The notes beneath the pieces are model-generated. The model was not told the origin of the DNA, ran no database searches, and was given only the letters and a program-made list of their open reading frames with translations. Both the position numbers and the translations under genes were made by a program. A stretch of 57,252 nt of DNA from an uncultured Alphaproteobacteria bacterium (lineage in GTDB: Bacteria; Pseudomonadota; Alphaproteobacteria; HIMB59; GCA-002718135), in assembly GCA_902525035.1 (NCBI GenBank), contig CABZFN010000008.1, positions 1 to 57,252 of the forward strand, given 5' to 3'. Positions within the stretch are counted from its first letter, which is position 1; every line of letters begins with the position of its first letter. Below are positions 44,348-50,166 of this stretch, piece after piece.

Positions 44348-45175
44348 CTAAATATAATTAAAATACTTCATTAATGGTTGTAAATTATTATCTATAATTT
44401 CAATTTGTGTGTTTGATAAAATTTCTTTCCATTGATTTGATGTTCCAGATCTGAAAAATTTTGAATGCTTAGATGCTTCATCGAAACCATTTGAGGTTTC
44501 TTGAAATTGTAAAATTTTGAAGTTAGTATTTTTTGTAATCTTATCAATATTTTTTTTATTATTTAAAATATTTTTATTCGTAATTATATTTATAAAAGTG
44601 ATAATTTTGAATATCATGTCATTTGTTTTAAATAATAGATCTTCATATCTAATAAACAAACTTGGGACACTTTTGTATTCTAACCAAGATTTAATATTTA
44701 ATTCCCAATTAGAAACCAATTCTCTAGCACCATTTGCATTCGTCATAAGTTGTTTATTAAAAACAACTTGATTTATAGCTTCATCCAAATTTATTCCAGT
44801 AAACTTACTTAATGACACAACTACATCTCTAGGATCTCGCACAATATAAATAAAACCTGCATTTACAGTTTCATTTGTAAAACTTTTATGCCTCACACTA
44901 TGAGTCTTGAAAAAATAATTATATTTAGTATTTTGATTAAGTTTATTTTGACATAAAATAAGGTTTCTTGACATCCAGTCATAATCTATCAATCCTTTTT
45001 TATCATAAATCTTATTTTTAAATGAAGTAAAGTTCATTTTATCTGATAACAATCTAATTTTTGATAAATCTTTTATGTTGATAATATTGTTTTGTTGTAG
45101 TGAGGAAAGAATTATTGATCTAAGCCAAGTATTGCCAGATTTAGGATATGAAGCCAAAAAAATATTTTTAAACAC
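44348..45175 (-). CDS. Sulfotransferase family protein (array cassette)
   Basis: A 275-residue PAPS-dependent sulfotransferase-like protein. The phosphosulfate loop is LASYPKSGNTWLRSIIL at the N-terminus, and FIYIVRDPRDVVVSLSKF is the 3'-phosphate motif. LFIRYEDLLFKTN and the C-terminal FFRSGTSNQWKEIL complete the set. It is a relative of the gene at 27157-28059. It is the only gene between two tRNA-Gly fragments (44107 and 45382) and, unlike the neighbouring small secreted proteins, an enzyme. Acceptor unknown. Confidence 0.85.
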   Translation of the reverse strand: MFKNIFLASYPKSGNTWLRSIILSSLQQNNIINIKDLSKIRLLSDKMNFTSFKNKIYDKKGLIDYDWMSRNLILCQNKLNQNTKYNYFFKTHSVRHKSFTNETVNAGFIYIVRDPRDVVVSLSKFTGINLDEAINQVVFNKQLMTNANGARELVSNWELNIKSWLEYKSVPSLFIRYEDLLFKTNDMIFKIITFINIITNKNILNNKKNIDKITKNTNFKILQFQETSNGFDEASKHSKFFRSGTSNQWKEILSNTQIEIIDNNLQPLMKYFNYI

Positions 45176-45325
45176 TAAAAAATATTTAGAAAATTAATTT
45201 TAATTTAATATTACAAATTTAAATATTTAATTTTTTTAATAAATATAATTAGTATTTTTAAAAGTTTATATCTGGTAATAAAATTAAATATAATATTTTT
45301 CTTAAAATATTATTTTAATATGTGA

Positions 45326-45347
45326 AGTGTCCCCAGTGTGTCCCCAT
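45326..45347. repeat. Paired repeats with GTGTCCCCA at 11-bp period, right end of the sulfotransferase cassette
   Basis: GTGTCCCCA occurs at 45327-45335 and 45338-45346. It sits in the 317-nt gene-free stretch 45176-45492, 35 nt left of the tRNA fragment at 45382. The stretch between the gene and this pair is AT-rich with nothing else recognisable. Confidence 0.78.
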
Positions 45348-45381
45348 ATTATTTTTTTATTTTATAAATTGGTGATTTTAT

Positions 45382-45410
45382 TGGGGCGAGCGAAGGGATT
45401 CAAACTCGAC
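45382..45410 (-). repeat. Partial tRNA-Gly 3' fragment
   Basis: Retains CGAAGGGATTC and CTCGAC of the acceptor/T-arm region with small deletions relative to the intact tRNA-Gly. Confidence 0.72.
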
Positions 45411-45492
45411 CCGCTTTCGTTAGTAAATATAAAAAATATTAGGGCAACAGAACACAGAACTCCCCACTTTTATAATTTCCCTTTGCTTCCTC

Positions 45493-46065
45493 TTATTTTC
45501 GCTGCTTTAACCATTGACTTACTTCTTCAGTATTTAAATTAATCATTAAAACGTCAAAGAAACTAATTTTTTCTGAATAATCATAACATTCTACTGCTAT
45601 TTCATCATTAGAGTGCAAAATAAAATAGGTATAATAAATCGTTGATTTACCTGAGTCATCAAAAGAAGGTATAAATTTTGATTCTGATACCTCAGCATTT
45701 GGAAACATAAATCTAAAATCATTTACAATTTTTTTCTTGAGTTCTAGACAATCACTTATACTTATTTTCTTTCTGCCATTAATCTGATGAATAATATATT
45801 TTTTGTCCAAATCATTAGTAACAATAAATGAAATCAAATCATAATTTTTTGTCTTTTTGTGTAAAAATATTTCTGCAAATTCTTCAGTTTTATAATTATA
45901 TAATTCATTTATGCTATAATCTATATCTTCTTTAATATGATCTTCATCCAAATATTTTAAAAGACTATCTCCAATACTAATTCCTTCTATTTGAAAATCT
46001 GAAATATCATCTGCAAACATTGAAGACGAAAACAGCAAAAAGAAGAGTGTTAGAAAAATTCTCAT
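45493..46065 (-). CDS. Secreted protein, array family A, copy 3
   Basis: A 190-residue family A paralogue starting at ATG 46065. Signal peptide FFLLFSSSMFADD and DFQIEGISIGDSLL are shared with copy 2 through a 192-bp near-identical DNA block. Downstream, the protein differs strongly from copy 2 but keeps the family positions: a cysteine in SISDCLELKKKI, FDDSGKST and CYDYSE. This suggests a conserved export module joined to a variable body. Function unknown. Confidence 0.68.
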   Translation of the reverse strand: MRIFLTLFFLLFSSSMFADDISDFQIEGISIGDSLLKYLDEDHIKEDIDYSINELYNYKTEEFAEIFLHKKTKNYDLISFIVTNDLDKKYIIHQINGRKKISISDCLELKKKIVNDFRFMFPNAEVSESKFIPSFDDSGKSTIYYTYFILHSNDEIAVECYDYSEKISFFDVLMINLNTEEVSQWLKQRK

Positions 46066-46165
46066 AATTTCTTTTAATATAAAACTAAATTGCAACTTAA
46101 TTGCAAATGGAATTTAAAATTTAAAGGTGTAATTGGGATTTGGAGTGGGGAAGGGTTTCGAATTC
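45974..46165. repeat. 192-bp near-identical direct repeat, right copy
   Basis: Partner of 43362-43553; one mismatch seen, at 46001. Both copies end inside the tRNA-Gly fragment. Confidence 0.9.
46084..46105. repeat. Paired 11-bp direct repeats (ACTAAATTGCA, ACTTAATTGCA)
   Basis: Identical to 43472-43493; 18 nt upstream of the start of family A copy 3 and 35 nt from the tRNA fragment at 46141. Confidence 0.75.
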
Positions 46166-46170
46166 TCGAC
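46141..46170 (-). repeat. Partial tRNA-Gly 3' fragment
   Basis: 30 nt matching the CCA end, acceptor strand and T arm with one deletion and about four substitutions. Confidence 0.75.
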
Positions 46171-46183
46171 CTACTTAATATGG

Positions 46184-46750
46184 TTATTTATAAGCAGAGT
46201 TTTTTATCCAATTTAAGAAATCCGTTTTTTCTATTGATACCTTTAAGGTATCCATATAACCCATTTGTTCTGTCCAATCAGTACAGACAACTTTTATAAC
46301 AAAATTATCATTACGAAATTCACTTACACTAGCAATACTTTTCCCAGATTTATCTGCATTATGTGAATGATCGTATTCATCATTTTCCATGTTCTGAAAT
46401 AAATAAGCAATATCATCATAAATTTGATTTTTTTTATCATAACACTCATTAATATTATTTGGATAATCTAGAAAACCAGTAACACTATCTATGATATAGT
46501 TCTTATCAGAACTCTTAAAATGTAATTGAATAGCATCATAAACTTTAAATGATGGTAAAAATTCTAATTCAGTAACTAAATATGTTGTATCTGTATAATA
46601 ATTTTTGAAATTATTTTTTATTTCCTTCTCACTAAAGAAATCCAAAGCACTATCTCCAATACTTATTCCCTCAATCTGAAAGTCTGAAATATCCTCTGGC
46701 AACACCGAAGATGAAAACAACAAAACAAAGAGTGTGAGTAGATTTTTCAT
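46184..46750 (-). CDS. Secreted protein, array family A, copy 4
   Basis: A 188-residue family A paralogue. Signal peptide LFVLLFSSSVLPED, then DFQIEGISIGDSALDFFS, a cysteine in NINECYDKKNQI, DKSGKS and a variant CTDWTE where the others have CYDW. It ends with FLNWIKNSAYK. The segment between fragments at 46141 and 47175 holds this gene and family C copy 2. A degenerate 11-bp pair lies upstream without a tRNA remnant. Function unknown. Confidence 0.68.
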   Translation of the reverse strand: MKNLLTLFVLLFSSSVLPEDISDFQIEGISIGDSALDFFSEKEIKNNFKNYYTDTTYLVTELEFLPSFKVYDAIQLHFKSSDKNYIIDSVTGFLDYPNNINECYDKKNQIYDDIAYLFQNMENDEYDHSHNADKSGKSIASVSEFRNDNFVIKVVCTDWTEQMGYMDTLKVSIEKTDFLNWIKNSAYK

Positions 46751-46768
46751 AATTTCTTATAACATAAA

Positions 46769-46790
46769 AATGTAATGCAAATATGTTGAA
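46769..46790. repeat. Degenerate 11-bp repeat pair (AATGTAATGCA, AATATGTTGAA)
   Basis: Position and spacing match the other pairs, but the two units agree poorly; included because it sits 18 nt upstream of the gene starting at 46750. Confidence 0.45.
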
Positions 46791-46815
46791 AATGGAAATA
46801 GAAAAAATTCAGATA

Positions 46816-47100
46816 TTAAAAACCAATTTTTTTATTACAATCTGTAATAATTCTAATATATTTTCTATTTTCAAGAAGTCCTCCAGATGAGAATATGTCA
46901 AGTATTTCATCAATCTCAAATTCCTCATAAATACCATGTGTTGAGCAACCACAATATTCAAATGCTTGACCAATGCTAACCCTATCAACAGCAGTTTTTA
47001 AACATCCATCATTCATTTTTTTTAAGTATTCCATTTTCCATTCATTTGCCTGTAATAGTGTTGAAAAAAATAAAACAAAGATTGTGATAAGGATTTTCAT
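46816..47100 (-). CDS. Small secreted protein with CGC motif (array family C), copy 2
   Basis: A 94-residue paralogue of the gene at 40871-41155. Signal peptide to about LLQANEW. Shared pattern: NDGCLKTAV, SIGQAFEYCGCSTHGI, EIDEILDI and a final cysteine in ITDCNKK. The four conserved cysteines suggest an exported disulfide-bonded protein; no known family recognised. Its leader contains the only perfect 11-bp repeat pair of the array and the best preserved tRNA fragment lies just beyond. Confidence 0.66.
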   Translation of the reverse strand: MKILITIFVLFFSTLLQANEWKMEYLKKMNDGCLKTAVDRVSIGQAFEYCGCSTHGIYEEFEIDEILDIFSSGGLLENRKYIRIITDCNKKIGF

Positions 47101-47118
47101 AATTTCATTTCATATAAA

Positions 47119-47140
47119 ACTATATTGAAACTATATTGAA
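47119..47140. repeat. Perfect paired 11-bp direct repeats (two copies of ACTATATTGAA)
   Basis: Two identical adjacent units, 18 nt upstream of family C copy 2 and 35 nt from the tRNA fragment at 47175. Confidence 0.82.
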
Positions 47141-47174
47141 GAACTTTTTAAAAAATAAGACTGGAGTTAGAATT

Positions 47175-47223
47175 TGGAGCGGGCGAAGGGATTCGAACCC
47201 TAGACTTCAACCTTGGCAAGGTT
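47175..47223 (-). repeat. Long partial tRNA-Gly 3' fragment, nearest to the intact gene
   Basis: 49 nt identical to the intact tRNA-Gly 3' half except one base (47202). It runs from the CCA end to the anticodon arm and stops after AAGGTT, where the match ends abruptly. Confidence 0.93.
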
Positions 47224-47281
47224 AAAATTAGATTATTGTTTTTGATGGAATTTGTAGATTTTAATTTATATTAAGTTTTTA

Positions 47282-47303
47282 TGTCACACTCTTGGCACAA
47301 TAA
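47282..47303. repeat. Paired 11-bp repeats (TGTCACACTCT, TGGCACAATAA), left end of AOX cassette
   Basis: TGTCACA and TGGCACA at an 11-bp period, 58 nt right of the tRNA fragment. The same units recur at the other end of the segment. Confidence 0.68.
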
Positions 47304-47391
47304 TAACAATAAAGCTTAAAAAATTAATTCGTAGCTTTAAATAACCTTTATTACCTGATGTATATGGATAATTAGTGCCTATATTAATATC

Positions 47392-48063
47392 ATGGAATAC
47401 TTGTCTAAACATCATAAACCAAAAAATTTTAGTGATAAAATTGCATTGGCATTTACTAAATTCTTAAGGTTTCTAGCTGATACTTTTTTTAGAAAAAAAT
47501 ACGGTCATAGAGCAGTTGTTTTAGAAACAGTTGCAGCTGTACCAGGTATGGTTGCTGGTATGTTAATACACCTTAAATCTTTACGAAAAATGCAAGATGA
47601 TAATGGTTGGATTAAAACATTACTTGATGAAGCTGAGAATGAAAGAATGCATCTAATGACATTTATTAAAATCGCTCAACCAACACTCATTGAAAGAATA
47701 ATAATTTTATTAGCACAGTTCATATTTATCATTTTTTATTTAATCATATATTTATTATCACAAAGAACTGCTCATAGGATTGTTGGGTATTTTGAGGAAG
47801 AAGCTGTAATAAGTTACACTGAATATTTAAAAGAGGTAGAGGAAGGTAAAATTGAGAACGTTAAAGCTCCCGAAATAGCTATAAATTACTGGAACCTCCC
47901 CTTAAATTCTAAATTAAAAGATGTTATTAAAGTTATTAGAGATGATGAAGCTGGTCACAGAGATGTGAATCATAGTTTTGCAAATATACTTAATACCAAA
48001 AAGAAAAGTTACAAAATTGATAATGAGAATAATAGCAAGAAAATTAGCAATTTAAAAATTTAG
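47392..48063 (+). CDS. aox: Alternative oxidase (cyanide-insensitive ubiquinol oxidase)
   Basis: AOX oxidises ubiquinol and reduces oxygen to water without pumping protons, using a di-iron centre instead of haem. The 223-residue protein contains all six iron ligands in the family's order: E45 in LETVAAVPGM, E84 and H87 in AENERMHLM, E136 in YFEEEAV, and E186 and H189 in DDEAGHRDVNH. TLLDEAENERMHL and RTAHRIVGY are strongly AOX-specific, so this is not COQ7. Two hydrophobic stretches (near 45-62 and 100-122) fit a monotopic membrane protein. It lacks the plant regulatory cysteine region. It lies inside the tRNA-Gly-bounded segment. Confidence 0.95.
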   Translation: MEYLSKHHKPKNFSDKIALAFTKFLRFLADTFFRKKYGHRAVVLETVAAVPGMVAGMLIHLKSLRKMQDDNGWIKTLLDEAENERMHLMTFIKIAQPTLIERIIILLAQFIFIIFYLIIYLLSQRTAHRIVGYFEEEAVISYTEYLKEVEEGKIENVKAPEIAINYWNLPLNSKLKDVIKVIRDDEAGHRDVNHSFANILNTKKKSYKIDNENNSKKISNLKI

Positions 48064-48199
48064 TGAAAAAGTTTGAATTTAATTAAAAAATTAGATAATT
48101 CTAAATTAATAATAAATATAAAAAGAACAAATATTACATATAGTATCTGGTAAAAAAAATAATTGTTTTAAAAAAATTTTTATCGGTTAGATAAATAAT

Positions 48200-48502
48200 A
48201 TGTTCGTAGCAATGAATAGGTTTAAGATTTTAATTGGTAAAGAAAACGATTTTGAAAAAGTTTGGAAAAATAGAGAAACACACTTAGATAAAGTTCCAGG
48301 ATTTCAAAACTTTAACTTAATTAAAGGTAAAACTACAGATGAATATACCCTGTATGCCTCTCATAGCATATGGAATTCTGAAGAAGATTTCATTAACTGG
48401 ACAAAATCAGAAGAGTTTCGTCTAGCCCATAGAAATGCGGGGAATAATAAACATCTTTATTTAGGTCATCCAGAATTTGAGGGGTTTACAAAAATACTAT
48501 AA
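48200..48502 (+). CDS. Antibiotic biosynthesis monooxygenase-fold protein, HmoA/IsdG-like
   Basis: A 100-residue dimeric alpha-beta-barrel protein. MFVAMNRFKILIGKENDFEKVWKNRE and VPGFQNFNLIKG, then YASHSIWNSEEDFINWTKSEEF and FRLAHRNAG, match the haem-degrading or ABM-type monooxygenases seen in many alphaproteobacteria, including the asparagine of MNRF and tryptophan of the SxW motif. Haem degradation is a family-based inference. The following gene overlaps or abuts it. Confidence 0.75.
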   Translation: MFVAMNRFKILIGKENDFEKVWKNRETHLDKVPGFQNFNLIKGKTTDEYTLYASHSIWNSEEDFINWTKSEEFRLAHRNAGNNKHLYLGHPEFEGFTKIL

Positions 48503-48509
48503 AATTTTA

Positions 48510-49118
48510 ATGAAAAAAATTTTTATTGCTTTTGGTCATCATAATTATAAAGACTCTTTTAATTCAGCAATTAGAGATACTTTTGTAGATGAAGCAAAGA
48601 GACTTGGTCATGAAATTGACTTGGTTAATCTCTTTGAGGAAAAGGAGCAGCTTCCATTTTATAATCAAAATATAAACCCTCCTCCAAAACTTGTTCTTGA
48701 ATACAGAAAAAGATTAGAAAAATGTTCTGTCATGATGTTAATTGGAAGTTGTCATAATTTAAGGCTTAATGCAATTCTAGAAAATTGGGTAGACTGGGTA
48801 CTTCATCCTAAATGGTTTTTTTCTTATAAATCTCTGATACCAGGTAATAAATATTTTAAAAACTATGGTTACCCTGTTCCAGGAGCAATGAGGGGTAAAC
48901 TTGGAATTATTTCGATTACTTATGGGGGTCCAATGATTAGTTACCAAAATTTTTCAATTTTTGATAACATACCATTTAGAAGAATTAAGAAAGTAGTATT
49001 TAAATTAGGTGGTTTAAAAACAAAATATATTCGATTTTATTCAGTTTTGCCAAATATGGAAAAAAAGATATTCGATAAGCATATGTTAAAAGTCAAAAAA
49101 TTAGCTAGAAGCCTGTAA
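48510..49118 (+). CDS. Flavodoxin-fold NAD(P)H oxidoreductase
   Basis: A 202-residue protein of the flavodoxin_2/KefF-MdaB type (PF02525). The start at ATG 48510 is preferred to 48477, which would begin inside the previous gene. It opens KKIFIAFGHHNYKDSFNSAI, the FMN/FAD loop of the family. LGHEIDLVNLF, the central CSVMMLIGSCHNLRLNAILENWVDWVL and GKLGIISITYGGP follow the expected order. The usual PLYW stretch is altered. It probably reduces quinones or flavins. It is 7 nt from the monooxygenase gene. Confidence 0.75.
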   Translation: MKKIFIAFGHHNYKDSFNSAIRDTFVDEAKRLGHEIDLVNLFEEKEQLPFYNQNINPPPKLVLEYRKRLEKCSVMMLIGSCHNLRLNAILENWVDWVLHPKWFFSYKSLIPGNKYFKNYGYPVPGAMRGKLGIISITYGGPMISYQNFSIFDNIPFRRIKKVVFKLGGLKTKYIRFYSVLPNMEKKIFDKHMLKVKKLARSL

Positions 49119-49132
49119 AAGACTATTTTTTC

Positions 49133-49154
49133 TGTCACACTGGTGTCACAATAA
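49133..49154. repeat. Paired 11-bp repeats (TGTCACACTGG, TGTCACAATAA), right end of AOX cassette
   Basis: TGTCACA at 49133 and 49144, exactly 11 bp apart, 63 nt left of the intact tRNA-Gly. A variant pair lies at 47282-47303. Confidence 0.78.
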
Positions 49155-49217
49155 GGATTTAAAATTAGAAAGTTTTAAAAAACTTAGCAGACAAAAGAGA
49201 AGGTTTGTGGGGTTTAT

Positions 49218-49292
49218 TGGAGCGGGCGAAGGGATTCGAACCCTCGACTTCAACCTTGGCAAGGTTGCGCTCTACCCCTGAGCTACGCCCGC
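49218..49292 (-). tRNA. tRNA-Gly (anticodon GCC)
   Basis: On the minus strand the sequence folds as a full cloverleaf: acceptor GCGGGCG pairing with CGCCCGC, D arm GCTC/GAGC, anticodon stem CAACC/GGTTG with loop TTGCCAA, T arm with TTCGAAT. Discriminator T and encoded CCA follow (75 nt including CCA). The anticodon arm is nearly palindromic, a frequent feature of phage-type attachment sites. Its 3' end faces the cassette array, and seven partial copies lie to its left. The retinal operon is on the other side. Confidence 0.97.
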
Positions 49293-49346
49293 ATAATTTA
49301 CACAATTACCATTTTGAATCTATAAGTCAATATTTGAGAAAACGAT

Positions 49347-50165
49347 TTATTTAAATCTTCTTCTGTAAACAATATCAACAAGTAACATATGAGGAAGCGT
49401 TAAAGCAGCAAGTCCAATGAAAATTACTTTTAATATAGACTCATATAATGATAAATTTTGAACTAGATAGTAAACAATTCCTAAACCTCCAATCCAAGAA
49501 ATTATTGTAAAAATTATTGTGGAGTAAATAACAAAGTATTTATTTTTTAAATTTAAATAAATATTTTTAGTCAAATGTTTTAAATGTTTGTAAGTGTGAA
49601 AAAAACAGAAATATATTGCAAAGCTAAGTAATGGATCAAAAAAATAAAAAATTAATAAAAGAAATAGAATTTCAATTATTCCTTTTCGCAATGTCTTTTC
49701 GAAGTATGATAGATAAATAAAATATATTATAGATAATAATGTTAAAAAATATGGGATAAAAAAATATTTTTGGATTGAATAAATATTATTATTTGTCAGA
49801 TATTCAAATATCAAAAAAGATTGATCTTCGTTGAAAAATATTATTCCAAAAATAGTGGTCATTCCATAAGTAAAGCTTATTGAATACTTATATTTATTTA
49901 TTTTAAAATTTGTCCAATCACATAATCCAAAATGGGCAATAGTCATTATAATAAAAATCGTTAGAGCAATAATAGGAAAATATAACCAAAATGAGATGAC
50001 TAAAAAAAATAAAATTAGGTATAAAAATATAAATTTTAGAAATTGAATTCTGTTACTAAAACCTACTAAGGAAGCAACTGCACCATCAAATGAGCCATGT
50101 GGAAGACCAATAAAAAAAATTAATAAAAAAGAAATAATATTTAAAATTGTAAGATCGGCTAACAT
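49347..50165 (-). CDS. blh: Beta-carotene 15,15'-dioxygenase Blh (Brp/Blh family)
   Basis: Blh cleaves beta-carotene at its centre into two retinal molecules, the chromophore of proteorhodopsin. The 272-residue membrane protein has many helices and the family's iron-binding histidine motifs: FIGLPHGSFDGAVAS near the N-terminus, IAHFGLCDW, and FFHTYKHLKHL. It is the last gene of the crtI-crtB-crtY-blh operon, 1 nt after crtY, and ends 54 nt from the tRNA-Gly gene. No rhodopsin gene lies in this window. Confidence 0.93.
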   Translation of the reverse strand: MLADLTILNIISFLLIFFIGLPHGSFDGAVASLVGFSNRIQFLKFIFLYLILFFLVISFWLYFPIIALTIFIIMTIAHFGLCDWTNFKINKYKYSISFTYGMTTIFGIIFFNEDQSFLIFEYLTNNNIYSIQKYFFIPYFLTLLSIIYFIYLSYFEKTLRKGIIEILFLLLIFYFFDPLLSFAIYFCFFHTYKHLKHLTKNIYLNLKNKYFVIYSTIIFTIISWIGGLGIVYYLVQNLSLYESILKVIFIGLAALTLPHMLLVDIVYRRRFK

Positions 50166-50166
50166 A

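Larger units (their letters stand above)
44156..45381. mobile_element. Putative sulfotransferase cassette
   Basis: The interval between two tRNA-Gly fragments contains one gene and a pair of 11-bp repeats near each end (44236-44257 and 45326-45347), both variants of a TGTCCCCAATA-like unit. This layout is what one expects of a small element inserted at the tRNA 3' end. No recombinase gene is present. Confidence 0.45.
47224..49217. mobile_element. Putative AOX / haem-monooxygenase / flavodoxin-fold oxidoreductase cassette
   Basis: Three plus-strand genes lie between the fragment at 47175 and the intact tRNA-Gly. Pairs of TGTCACA-type 11-bp repeats lie near both ends (47282-47303 and 49133-49154). 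The layout resembles an element integrated at the tRNA 3' end with its own inner binding sites. No integrase is encoded. Confidence 0.5.
41229..49292. mobile_element. tRNA-Gly-anchored cassette array (putative)
   Basis: The region contains one intact tRNA-Gly and seven same-strand partial copies of its 3' part at 41229, 42791, 43529, 44107, 45382, 46141 and 47175. They delimit segments of about 0.5-2 kb holding one to three genes. Pairs of 11-bp direct repeats lie 35 nt left of most fragments (63 nt for the intact tRNA). No integrase, transposase or resolvase gene is visible. I interpret it as serial integration at one attachment site; duplication of tRNA-bearing units is the alternative. Confidence 0.6.

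Noticed and set aside
41172-47140. CRISPR-like array because of regularly repeated short units
   Set aside because: The units come in adjacent pairs next to genes, spacers are whole genes of unequal length, and no cas gene or regular spacer size is seen.
47392-48063. COQ7-type ubiquinone hydroxylase
   Set aside because: Both families have di-iron ExxH motifs, but the context residues (LETVAAVPGM, ENERMHLM, RTAHRIVGY, DDEAGHRDVNH) are those of alternative oxidase.
47224-49217. Insertion sequence or transposon carrying the AOX genes
   Set aside because: No transposase gene and no terminal inverted repeats; boundaries coincide with tRNA-Gly sequence instead.
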